In this document: one piece after another, positions 1-7,503 of the stretch | How positions within the stretch are numbered: the first letter of the stretch is position 1 | How the letters are laid out: each line of letters opens with the position of its first letter | Assembly (NCBI GenBank): GCA_945875195.1 | Contig: CAMCJW010000018.1 | Coordinates: 1 to 18,933 of the forward strand | Direction of reading: 5' to 3' | Length of the DNA: 18,933 bases | Origin: Chitinophaga pinensis | GTDB lineage: Bacteria > Bacteroidota > Bacteroidia > UKL13-3 | Notes under the pieces: model-generated | Database searches by the model: none | What the model saw: the letters and a program-made list of their open reading frames with translations, nothing else | Told to the model about the DNA's origin: nothing | Position numbers and translations under genes: made by a program

Positions 1-91
1 GCTAAACTTTATCCAGTAAATAAGATTTTTAAGCCTGCTTGCCTTTGCTTATTTTAAATAGCAAAAAAGATTTGGTTCAAACCGACAAAAA

Positions 92-124
92 TCTGCCACT
101 CTGTCATAAAAACCCTTATATTTG
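92..124 (+). promoter_or_regulatory. Bacteroidota-type promoter of the miaB operon
   Basis: A perfect -7 element TATATTTG (consensus TAnnTTTG) lies at 117-124. A weak -33 element TCTG (consensus TTTG) lies at 92-95, 21 bases upstream. Transcription would begin near 130, leaving a short leader before the ATG at 145. A clear Shine-Dalgarno AAGGAG at 134-139, five bases before the ATG, fixes the miaB start. The rest of 1-144 holds nothing else I can support. Confidence 0.6.
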
Positions 125-144
125 CCAATTGAAAAGGAGCGTAA

Positions 145-1527
145 ATGAAAGGAATAGTATCAGAAAATACATCGGAAACAGCAGTAAGAAAATTATATAT
201 TGAAACCTATGGTTGCGCCATGAACTTGGCAGACAGCGAAGTTGTAGCCTCCATTATGGCTAATAAGGGCTATCAAACTACTCAGGAAATGAAGGATGCA
301 GATATCATTTTTGTGAATACCTGCGCTATCAGAGACAATGCAGAAGCACATGTTTGGGGTAGGTTAAAAGAAATGCGACCATACAAGCGAAGCAAACCCG
401 ATATGATTATTGGTGTTTTGGGTTGTATGGCAGAGCGCTTAAAAACGCAATTATTAGAGAAAGAACAAATTATTGATTTGGTGGTTGGACCAGATGCTTA
501 CAGAGATATTCCGCAACTGATAACCCAAGTGGAAGAAGGTCAGAAAGCTGTGAATGTTTTGCTTTCTAGAGAAGAAACCTATGCAGAAATAACACCCGTA
601 AGATTGAGTTCAAACGGAGTAACAGCCTTTATCAGCATCATGCGCGGTTGCGACAATATGTGTTCCTTTTGTGTAGTACCTTTTACTAGAGGAAGAGAAA
701 GAAGCAGGGACTCCATTTCCATTGTTCATGAAGCTATTGAATTGCATAAATCTGGCTACAAGGAAGTAACCTTACTCGGTCAAAATGTAGATTCTTACAA
801 AGAACTAGATGAAGCAGGAAATACCGTTTGTAACTTTGCTCAGCTGCTCGAAAAGGTTGCATTAATAGCACCAGATTTAAGGGTTAGGTTCAGCAGTTCG
901 CATCCAAAAGATATAACCGATGAGGTATTGTATACTATGAAAAAGTATAACAATATCTGTAAGCACATCCACTACCCTATTCAATCTGGCAACTCTAGGG
1001 TTTTAGATTTAATGAACCGAACCTACGACAAGGAATGGCTCAAAATGCGCTTGGATAAAATTAGGGAAGTACTTCCAGATTGTGGCATTTCTACAGATGC
1101 AATCGCAGGATTTTGCACCGAAACGGAAGAGGAGCATCAAGATACGATAGAGATGTTTAAATACGCCAAATTCAATTTTGCCTTTATGTATCAATACAGC
1201 GAAAGGCCAGGAACTTTGGCTGCCCGCAGGTACACAGATGATATTCCTTCGGAAATAAAATTGAGGAGACTGCAAGAAATAATAGTGGTACAACACCAAA
1301 ATAGCATGGAGTTAAACAGCGCGCAAATTGGAAAAGTAGTAACTGTTTTAATTGAAGGATTTTCTAAACGCTCGGAAGATGATTTAAGAGGCAGAAGCGA
1401 CCAAAATGCCTTGGTATTGTTTCCAAGAGAAAATTACCAAAAAGGACAATATGTTAAAGTACTCATTGAAAGAAATACGCAAACCAGTTTAATTGGAAAA
1501 GTAGTTGAATTGGTTTTACATCCATAA
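145..1527 (+). CDS. miaB: tRNA-2-methylthio-N6-dimethylallyladenosine synthase MiaB
   Basis: Cytoplasmic radical-SAM methylthiotransferase that adds a methylthio group to C2 of i6A37 in tRNAs reading UNN codons. The 460-residue length is normal for the family. The N-terminal UPF0004 domain carries the three auxiliary-cluster cysteines C24 (TYGCAMN), C60 (VNTC) and C94 (LGCMAE). The radical-SAM motif CDNMCSFC supplies C169, C173 and C176. A TRAM RNA-binding domain occupies about the last 65 residues. The ATG is fixed by a Shine-Dalgarno five bases upstream and a TAnnTTTG promoter. The next gene begins 3 bases after the stop, so miaB leads an operon with the MtfA-like and sigma-54 activator genes. 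MiaB next to a sigma-54 activator is a recurrent Bacteroidota arrangement. The assignment to MiaB rather than MtaB or RimO rests on TYGCAMN, the CDNMCSFC motif and the overall match. Confidence 0.97.
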   Translation: MKGIVSENTSETAVRKLYIETYGCAMNLADSEVVASIMANKGYQTTQEMKDADIIFVNTCAIRDNAEAHVWGRLKEMRPYKRSKPDMIIGVLGCMAERLKTQLLEKEQIIDLVVGPDAYRDIPQLITQVEEGQKAVNVLLSREETYAEITPVRLSSNGVTAFISIMRGCDNMCSFCVVPFTRGRERSRDSISIVHEAIELHKSGYKEVTLLGQNVDSYKELDEAGNTVCNFAQLLEKVALIAPDLRVRFSSSHPKDITDEVLYTMKKYNNICKHIHYPIQSGNSRVLDLMNRTYDKEWLKMRLDKIREVLPDCGISTDAIAGFCTETEEEHQDTIEMFKYAKFNFAFMYQYSERPGTLAARRYTDDIPSEIKLRRLQEIIVVQHQNSMELNSAQIGKVVTVLIEGFSKRSEDDLRGRSDQNALVLFPRENYQKGQYVKVLIERNTQTSLIGKVVELVLHP

Positions 1528-1530
1528 AAC

Positions 1531-2829
1531 ATGCAAAAGCAAGTCGCCTTTTTTCAAACCTGGGATAATTTCTTATACAAGTATCACTTGTATTACAGAA
1601 ACCTGAGTGATAAGGGGAAAATGCGCTTTGCAAAAAGAGTGGAATCGGTATTTAACAATGTAGAAATTATAGGTAAAGAATCACTTGAAATCAATGACGA
1701 AATTCGAATTTTAGTGATTTCAAATTTGGTGGAACTCACCTTTGGTTTAAAAGAATTTTGGTTGTATGGCTATGAGTATATTAGCTTGTACCCAGAAGCA
1801 TTTTTTGTTAAATCGAAGGGAGAGGCTGTATCTGGTTCTACTTACCAAAACAAAATAATTTCTTTGTCGTGGCAAGACTTTGCCATGGACCACCTTCATG
1901 CCAAAACAGGTAAAAACATTAGCTTGGCGCAATATGCATTGGCCTTGGTTAGGACCGTTTTCAATGGTAAACATTACGACTTAAAATTTGGAAGTTACCT
2001 AGATACTTGGTTCGAAATCATAAAAAAAGAATGTGCAGCAAAAGCTGACGGAACATCCATGCAACACCTCAATGAAAATGCAGATGATTTACCTATTGTT
2101 TTTAGTAAATGCGTTGAAATGTTTTTTGAAAAGCCCGAATTATTCAAGAGAGATTTGCCTAATTCATTTGCGCATTTTTGTTTGTTGCTGAACCAAAATC
2201 CTTTAAACATTGCAGAAGATTATGCCTATAACAGAGAAGATTTAAACAAGCGTAATTTGTATGAACCACTTCCGCAAAGCATACCCTACAATTTCAAATA
2301 CAAACAATGGCATTGGGCCTATAATTTTGTATTCTTTGGCCCCACAATTTGCCCCATGGTTCTGTATTTTTTGCACAGCGCATTATTGGTTCAGCCCGAA
2401 AACATTGCCCTATTTATTATTCTAGCTGGCATATTCATGGGAATAATTTTATATGAACCCTTGAAAAGAATGGATCTTTTTTACAACAGGTGGCTACTAT
2501 TGGCTAACGGAATTTTTGGCTATAGCCCTTGTTTGGTCACATTTTTGCTTGTCTTCAATCAAATGCATGGGTATTCATTTTCTGCCAAAGAAAGCAAACA
2601 CAAGATAGCAAGTTTTTATCAAAAAGTACAAACAAACAACCAAGATAACGCACAATCTATTACCTTTAATTTTAGCGATGAATACTTAATGAACTATCCT
2701 AAAGCCAGAACTTTTGATAGCTTTGACATACCACCAACCAATAAAATAACCTTATTTAACGGCGTAAATTACGAAATTAGGAATGGCCTTTTGGGTATTC
2801 CCATTATAACAAAAAGAGAACTATATTAA
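1531..2829 (+). CDS. Degenerate MtfA-like (M90 peptidase-like) protein fused to membrane helices
   Basis: 432 residues. The first ~230 residues follow the MtfA/M90 zinc-peptidase pattern: a Phe/Tyr-rich N-terminus, 'LVISNLVELTFGL' (63-73), a YP step near 87, 'SLSWQDF' (111-117) and 'VEMFFEKPELF' (195-205). Where MtfA proteins carry HEFAH, this one reads AQYAL at 133-137, so both zinc histidines and the catalytic Glu are missing. The downstream Glu of the FFE segment (E196) remains. Three hydrophobic segments follow at about 265-285, 290-308 and 325-345, then a polar tail. E. coli MtfA is much shorter and has no such membrane part. I infer a catalytically dead, membrane-anchored scaffold or binding protein; the role is unknown. 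It sits 3 bases after miaB and 1 base before the sigma-54 activator, so it is surely co-transcribed with them. The fold call is from motif order only. Confidence 0.7.
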   Translation: MQKQVAFFQTWDNFLYKYHLYYRNLSDKGKMRFAKRVESVFNNVEIIGKESLEINDEIRILVISNLVELTFGLKEFWLYGYEYISLYPEAFFVKSKGEAVSGSTYQNKIISLSWQDFAMDHLHAKTGKNISLAQYALALVRTVFNGKHYDLKFGSYLDTWFEIIKKECAAKADGTSMQHLNENADDLPIVFSKCVEMFFEKPELFKRDLPNSFAHFCLLLNQNPLNIAEDYAYNREDLNKRNLYEPLPQSIPYNFKYKQWHWAYNFVFFGPTICPMVLYFLHSALLVQPENIALFIILAGIFMGIILYEPLKRMDLFYNRWLLLANGIFGYSPCLVTFLLVFNQMHGYSFSAKESKHKIASFYQKVQTNNQDNAQSITFNFSDEYLMNYPKARTFDSFDIPPTNKITLFNGVNYEIRNGLLGIPIITKRELY

Positions 2830-2830
2830 T

Positions 2831-4066
2831 ATGAACCTACAAGATATCAAACAAAGATTTGAAATTATTGGCAATTCGCAATTGCTTAATATTGCTTTAG
2901 AAACTGCTGTAAAAGTTTCGAGCACTGATATTACTGTTTTAATCAATGGCGAAAGTGGCGTTGGAAAAGAAGCCTTTTCCAAAATCATTCATGCTATGAG
3001 CAACCGTAAACACGGACCATTTATAGCGGTTAACTGCGGCGCTATACCTGAGGGAACAATAGATAGCGAATTGTTTGGCCATGAAAAAGGATCATTTACG
3101 GGAGCGCATGAAACACGCAAAGGATACTTTGAAACCGTGAGTGGCGGTACAATTTTCTTAGATGAAATTGGCGAATTGCCGCTAGAAACTCAAGCAAGAT
3201 TGCTGCGTATTTTAGAAAGTGGTGAGTTCATTAAAGTGGGTTCGAGCAAAGTGCAAAAAACAGATGTACGAATTGTGGCAGCTACCAACAGAGATTTGAT
3301 GGAACTTTCTTACAAAGGAAAATTCAGAGAAGATTTGTATTACAGGCTTTCAACTGTACCAATTAAGGTACCAGCCTTGAGAGAAAGAAAGGAAGATATT
3401 CATTTGTTGTTTAGGAAATTTAGTGCCGATTTTGCAGAAAAATACCGTTCTAAACCAGTAGTTTTAGAAGGTGATGCTTTAAATATTTTGCAGAATTATT
3501 CTTGGCCAGGAAATATCCGTCAGTTGAAAAATATTGCTGAACAATTGTCGGTTTTGGATGAAGACAAAATAGTGAATGGCTCAGAATTAACAAGGGTGCT
3601 GCCAGCCGAAAAACCAGGATTACCAATGCTTATTGGCTCTAATTCCCCAGAGCAACAATTTAGTGAACGCGATATTTTTTATAAAGTATTGTATGATTTA
3701 CGCAAAGATTTGAGCGACTTAAAATCCATTGTTTTTGATTTGATGCAGAGCAATCAAACAAATCATCCGGGTGAACCAAATAAAACTTTTAAAAGTAATT
3801 TTGTGAGAGAGGAGCAAAATCCAATTCCAACTAATCAAGGTTTTGTGAATATTCCTAACCCTCCAATAAATAATACCAACTCCCAAATCATTGATATTAC
3901 CGAAGCCCAAGCAGAACCAGAATCGTTGAGCATTGAGGACAAAGAAATTGAGTTGATTAGGAAGTCGTTAAAAAAACACAATGGCAAGCGCAAAAAGGCT
4001 GCACAAGAATTAGGTATATCAGAAAGAACCTTGTACAGAAAAATCAAGCAATACGATATGGAATAG
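2831..4066 (+). CDS. Sigma-54-dependent AAA+ activator without receiver domain (Fis-type HTH)
   Basis: Bacterial enhancer-binding protein that remodels sigma-54 RNA polymerase using ATP. The AAA+ domain starts almost at residue 1: Walker A GESGVGKE (40-47), a GSFTGA loop (87-92, Ser in place of the second Ala of GAFTGA), Walker B TIFLDEIGEL (107-116), the arginine-finger region REDLYYRL (166-173) and WPGN (225-228). A linker of about 105 residues, rich in Asn, Pro and Gln, follows (about 260-365). The protein ends in a Fis-type helix-turn-helix (about 385-407, AAQELGISERTLYRKIKQY). There is no N-terminal receiver, GAF or PAS domain, so the activity signal must come from another protein, from expression level, or from the linker. 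The start lies 1 base after the stop of the MtfA-like gene, so the two are translationally coupled. I cannot name the target promoters. Confidence 0.95.
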   Translation: MNLQDIKQRFEIIGNSQLLNIALETAVKVSSTDITVLINGESGVGKEAFSKIIHAMSNRKHGPFIAVNCGAIPEGTIDSELFGHEKGSFTGAHETRKGYFETVSGGTIFLDEIGELPLETQARLLRILESGEFIKVGSSKVQKTDVRIVAATNRDLMELSYKGKFREDLYYRLSTVPIKVPALRERKEDIHLLFRKFSADFAEKYRSKPVVLEGDALNILQNYSWPGNIRQLKNIAEQLSVLDEDKIVNGSELTRVLPAEKPGLPMLIGSNSPEQQFSERDIFYKVLYDLRKDLSDLKSIVFDLMQSNQTNHPGEPNKTFKSNFVREEQNPIPTNQGFVNIPNPPINNTNSQIIDITEAQAEPESLSIEDKEIELIRKSLKKHNGKRKKAAQELGISERTLYRKIKQYDME

Positions 4067-4104
4067 GTTTTTTGAAAAAAAATAGTGGTTTAATTGCAAT
4101 TCCT

Positions 4105-4112
4105 TATTTTTG
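4105..4112 (+). promoter_or_regulatory. -7 promoter element before the seven-helix protein gene
   Basis: A perfect TATTTTTG match to TAnnTTTG ends 10 bases before the ATG at 4123. No TTTG lies at the right distance upstream (the one at 4071-4074 is 30 bases away), so this is half a promoter. If used, the transcript would be almost leaderless and would exclude the upstream TTG at 4072 as a start. Confidence 0.35.
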
Positions 4113-4122
4113 TTTTCTGCCT

Positions 4123-4806
4123 ATGAAAGAAACTGGTATAGACTTACTGCAAATCCATTTAATGGAGCCAACTACGGTAATAACAAACCTTATTACTGGT
4201 GGCCTATGTCTATATTTTTTCAAAAAATTAACCCAGCAACCGGTTCAATTTAGCCTAGGTTCAAATTGGAAATTCTTTTTCTTATACATGGGAATTGCCA
4301 GTATTATTGGTGCATTTACCCATGGCTTTAAATCTTATTTTGGCAACGACGACTATTATTATATTTGGTTGTTTATGAACTTATCTGGAATTCCATGTTC
4401 CTATTTTTTGCTACAAGCTAATATTGAATTATCGAAATTGACCGATAACCTCAAACAAATTTTAAAGAAATTAAGTATTGTGCTTACTGCCGCTCTTACC
4501 TTACTGGTAATTGGTTTAAACGACTTCCTATTGATAAAAATCAATGCTGGCTTTGTTATCTTGTTAACGCTGTATAACCACCTAAAACGTTATAATGAAG
4601 GCCATCAAGGTAGCGGCTTTATTTTAGCAGGTTTTTTGGTGAGTACCCTCTCTATTTTGGTTCATACCACCCAATTCTCATTGAGCGATTGGTTTAATTT
4701 TAAAGACATCAGTCATGTAATCATGAGCATTAGCTTGTACATCATTTTTTTAGGTGTGATGCTTAAAATGAAAGTGCATGAATTATCCATAAAAAAAGCC
4801 ACTTAA
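4123..4806 (+). CDS. Seven-transmembrane-helix protein of unknown function
   Basis: 227 residues from the ATG at 4123. An in-frame TTG at 4072 would add 17 residues, but it lies upstream of a -7 element and has no Shine-Dalgarno. I count seven hydrophobic segments at roughly 17-34, 50-66, 80-98, 117-136, 141-152, 165-182 and 197-214. There is no signal peptide. Three histidines lie at helix edges (H67 in AFTHGF, H181 in LVHTTQ, H198 in DISHVIM), with an acidic/aromatic patch (NDDYYYIW, 75-82) between helices 2 and 3. I do not recognise a characterised family; proteins of this kind are common hypotheticals in Bacteroidota. It lies 56 bases after the sigma-54 activator on the same strand and ends inside a strong terminator. 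It could be the last gene of the miaB operon or have its own promoter. Confidence 0.75.
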   Translation: MKETGIDLLQIHLMEPTTVITNLITGGLCLYFFKKLTQQPVQFSLGSNWKFFFLYMGIASIIGAFTHGFKSYFGNDDYYYIWLFMNLSGIPCSYFLLQANIELSKLTDNLKQILKKLSIVLTAALTLLVIGLNDFLLIKINAGFVILLTLYNHLKRYNEGHQGSGFILAGFLVSTLSILVHTTQFSLSDWFNFKDISHVIMSISLYIIFLGVMLKMKVHELSIKKAT

Positions 4807-4822
4807 TTAAGTGGCTTTTTTT
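4791..4822. terminator. Bidirectional rho-independent terminator
   Basis: A perfect inverted repeat: the left arm AAAAAAAGCCACTTAA pairs with the right arm TTAAGTGGCTTTTTTT, with a run of A before and T after, so it works on both strands. It separates the plus-strand miaB operon from the minus-strand pyrophosphatase gene. The last codons and the TAA stop (4804-4806) of the seven-helix protein lie within the stem. Confidence 0.9.
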
Positions 4823-4842
4823 ATTTAATCGAAAATATTTTT

Positions 4843-4926
4843 TTAGTGCTTGTGCTCACCTTTTTCGTCGTCGGTGCTGCAACATTTCATTTTACTTGAA
4901 TGTGATTTTACACAAGCATCGCCGCA
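4843..4926 (-). other. In-frame Cys-rich continuation downstream of the hppA stop codon
   Basis: Reading past the hppA TAA (4927-4929) in the same frame gives 27 further codons, then a second TAA at 4843-4845. The residues are of the same kind as the tail before the stop: CGDACVK, then a CC pair, then acidic and Lys/His residues ending GEHKH. The second stop sits about 20 bases before the shared terminator, where a gene end would be expected. I infer that the tail once ran, or in relatives still runs, to 4843, and that the TAA at 4927 is a nonsense change, a readthrough site or a sequencing error. Openness over 27 codons is not by itself unlikely; the composition match is the argument. Confidence 0.5.
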
Positions 4927-7359
4927 TTATTTGGCGCATTCTTCGGCAGTTTTACAACCTTTATCGCAACCTTCCATGCAAGAACTTCCCATTTTAGTTT
5001 TGCACATTTCTTTGCATTTAGCCTCATCAAATTTACCATCAGCACCATACATGCTTTGGCACATTTCTTTTTCTTCTGCACTGCAACCAACGCTATCGCA
5101 ATAGGCTGCACATTCTTCTTTGCTCATGGTTTTGCATAGGCTCATATCGCATTTGCCCATAACCATGCCGCTATTAGTCGACATCATATCAGCACAACAT
5201 TCCATTTGTGCGCCTTGCATTTTCAATCCTTGGTTAGCAGTCATACCGCCCTCTACAGCAATGTATGGCGCAATTACCAGAGATACAATCGACATCAATT
5301 TAATTAAAATATTCATTGAAGGACCAGAAGTATCTTTAAATGGATCTCCAACAGTATCGCCAGTTACAGAAGCTTTGTGTGGTTCAGATTTTTTGTAGAA
5401 CATTTCACCATTGATCATCACTCCTTTTTCAAATGATTTTTTGGCATTGTCCCAAGCACCACCTGCGTTACTTTGGAAAATACCCATTAACACACCACTT
5501 ACAGTAACACCAGCCAATAAACCACCCAATACTTCTGGACCAAATGCAAAACCAACAATTAAAGGTGTAATCAAAGCAATAGCACCTGGCAACATCATTT
5601 CTCTGATAGAAGCTTTGGTAGAAATAGCCACACATTTTTCGTATTCAGGTTTTGCTTTATATTCCATGATACCCGGAATTTCGCGGAATTGACGGCGAAC
5701 TTCTTGAACCATATCCATTGCAGCTTTACCTACCGCTTGAATACACAATGCCGAGAAAATAAATGGGATCATACCGCCAACAAATAAACCAGCCAATACA
5801 TTTGCCTTGTAAATATTAATGGCATCAATACCAGCAATACCCACAAATGCGGCAAATAAAGCCAAAGAAGTTAAAGCAGCAGAGGCAATAGCAAAACCTT
5901 TTCCTGTTGCTGCAGTAGTGTTACCAACTGCATCTAAATTATCTGTACGCTCTCGCACTTCTGGAGGTAACTGACTCATTTCTGCAATACCACCAGCGTT
6001 ATCTGCAATTGGTCCAAAAGCATCAATGGCTAATTGCATAGCAGTAGTTGCCATCATACCTGCAGCTGCAATTGCTACACCATATAAACCAGCGAAATAA
6101 TAAGAAGCCATGATACCAGCTGCCAATGTTAATATAGGAATAACAGTAGATTTCATACCCACCGATAAACCACCAATGATATTAGTTGCATGTCCGGTAG
6201 ATGATTGCTGTATGATAGATAATACTGGCGCTTTGCCCATAGCAGTGTAATACTCGGTAACAATACTCATAATGGCACCAACAATGGTACCAACCAATAT
6301 GGCATAAAATACATTTAAGCTGGTGAAATTGTAACCACGCATGCTCAATGTTTCAGGCAACATCCACATTACTATAAAATAAGAAGCAACAACTGTTATA
6401 GCCATAGAAGCCCAGTTACCTAAGTTCAAAGCATTTTGTACGCTAGACTTATCATCTTTAATAGTTACAAACCAAGTTCCAATGATAGAAAATACAATAC
6501 CCAATCCACAGATGAGCATAGGCAATAATATTGGCGACATGCCACCAAATTGATCTCCGCTAGCGTCAATTTCTTGACCCAAAACCATGGTAGCTAAAAT
6601 AGTTGCCACGTATGAACCAAATAAATCGGCACCCATACCGGCCACATCACCTACGTTGTCTCCAACATTATCCGCAATGGTTGCAGGATTTCTAACATCA
6701 TCTTCTGGAATACCAGCTTCCACTTTACCTACTAAATCTGCTCCAACATCCGCAGCTTTGGTATAAATACCGCCGCCAACGCGGGCAAATAAGGCTATTG
6801 ATTCAGCTCCCAATGAAAAGCCAGTTAAAACCTCAATAGCCGTTTTAACCGTATCTACGCCTAAATCAGCAAATATATTTAAGAACACAATAAACAAACC
6901 GCCTAAACCTAAAATAGCTAAGCCAGCAACACCCAAGCCCATAACGGTTCCACCTGTAAAGGAAACTTTAAGCGCTTGCTTTAAACTTGTTCTGGCAGCT
7001 TGGGTTGTGCGCACATTTGCCTTAGTGGCAACTCTCATTCCAATATAACCTGCAGTTGCAGAAAATACTGCGCCTATAATAAAGGCAATAGAAATAATCC
7101 AACTAGAATGAATTGGCTTACCATTCACTTCATGAATTGTTCCTGAATAAGCCAATAAAGCTGCGGCAAAAGCCACAAAAATACTAAGTACTTTCCATTC
7201 AGCTTTCAAAAAAGCCATGGCACCATCTGCAATATAACCTGCAAGTTCTTGCATGTTTTTATCTCCCGCATCTTGCTTGCTTACCCAAGCACTTTTAATG
7301 GCCATTACAATTAAGCCAACCAGGCCAAGTGCAGGAACCAAATAAATTACATTCATCAT
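4927..7359 (-). CDS. hppA: K+-dependent membrane-bound ion-translocating pyrophosphatase with Cys/Met-rich tail
   Basis: Integral inner-membrane pump that couples PPi hydrolysis to H+ or Na+ export. The start is the ATG at 7359 (or the adjacent one at 7356), after AGGA at 7365-7368. An in-frame TTG at 7398 overlaps the promoter and is unlikely. From 7359 the protein has 810 residues. Signature segments are the PPi/Mg2+ motif DVGADLVGKVEAGIPEDD (204-221), DNVGDNVGDVAG (230-241), a second acidic set near 446-480, and GDTVGDPFKDTSGPS (667-681). GNTTAATGKG (479-488) carries Ala and Gly (A483, G486) where K+-independent enzymes have Lys and Thr, so this is the K+-dependent class; H+ versus Na+ is not settled. 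The usual protein ends near residue 703. Here about 107 extra residues follow with 14 Cys and 14 Met, probably on the periplasmic side. The Cys-rich composition continues in frame beyond the TAA (see findings). Confidence 0.96.
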   Translation of the reverse strand: MMNVIYLVPALGLVGLIVMAIKSAWVSKQDAGDKNMQELAGYIADGAMAFLKAEWKVLSIFVAFAAALLAYSGTIHEVNGKPIHSSWIISIAFIIGAVFSATAGYIGMRVATKANVRTTQAARTSLKQALKVSFTGGTVMGLGVAGLAILGLGGLFIVFLNIFADLGVDTVKTAIEVLTGFSLGAESIALFARVGGGIYTKAADVGADLVGKVEAGIPEDDVRNPATIADNVGDNVGDVAGMGADLFGSYVATILATMVLGQEIDASGDQFGGMSPILLPMLICGLGIVFSIIGTWFVTIKDDKSSVQNALNLGNWASMAITVVASYFIVMWMLPETLSMRGYNFTSLNVFYAILVGTIVGAIMSIVTEYYTAMGKAPVLSIIQQSSTGHATNIIGGLSVGMKSTVIPILTLAAGIMASYYFAGLYGVAIAAAGMMATTAMQLAIDAFGPIADNAGGIAEMSQLPPEVRERTDNLDAVGNTTAATGKGFAIASAALTSLALFAAFVGIAGIDAINIYKANVLAGLFVGGMIPFIFSALCIQAVGKAAMDMVQEVRRQFREIPGIMEYKAKPEYEKCVAISTKASIREMMLPGAIALITPLIVGFAFGPEVLGGLLAGVTVSGVLMGIFQSNAGGAWDNAKKSFEKGVMINGEMFYKKSEPHKASVTGDTVGDPFKDTSGPSMNILIKLMSIVSLVIAPYIAVEGGMTANQGLKMQGAQMECCADMMSTNSGMVMGKCDMSLCKTMSKEECAAYCDSVGCSAEEKEMCQSMYGADGKFDEAKCKEMCKTKMGSSCMEGCDKGCKTAEECAK

Positions 7360-7395
7360 AATTTTCCTATATTTAGTATTTTCTTTTAAAGGTTG

Positions 7396-7428
7396 CAAAA
7401 ATAGGGATTGGCAGCCATTCTAAGCAAG
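7396..7428 (-). promoter_or_regulatory. Bacteroidota-type promoter of hppA
   Basis: On the minus strand a perfect -7 element TATTTTTG lies at 7396-7403, with CTTG (one mismatch to TTTG) at 7425-7428, 21 bases upstream. Transcription would begin near 7390, leaving a leader of about 30 bases that contains AGGA before the ATG at 7359. This argues against the in-frame TTG at 7398 as the start. Confidence 0.6.
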
Positions 7429-7478
7429 TAAAAATAAAAAAGGATTCCATTTAGTAATCAGGTTGTTATAAAATCTAC

Positions 7479-7499
7479 CTAATTTAACTGCAAAATTAG
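7479..7499. repeat. Short inverted repeat in the leader of the PorV-like gene
   Basis: CTAATTT at 7479-7485 and AAATTAG at 7493-7499 form a perfect 7-bp inverted repeat around a 7-base loop, five bases before the ATG at 7504. It is AT-rich and could be chance; an operator or a leader hairpin is possible. I see no convincing TAnnTTTG promoter for the gene in 7429-7503. Confidence 0.25.
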
Positions 7500-7503
7500 T
7501 CGC

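Noticed and set aside
1..57. 18-codon open stretch in frame 1 from the window edge to a TAA at 55-57
   Set aside because: Too short to tell a gene end from chance, and no recognisable residues.
4908..5111. Minus-strand 67-residue Lys/Ala-rich frame inside the end of hppA
   Set aside because: It is an out-of-frame reading of the Cys-rich tail; the in-frame hppA product explains the sequence.
4850..5692. Plus-strand frames opposite hppA (84, 92 and 93 residues)
   Set aside because: Antisense shadows of a strongly conserved membrane pyrophosphatase; no start signals or recognisable motifs.
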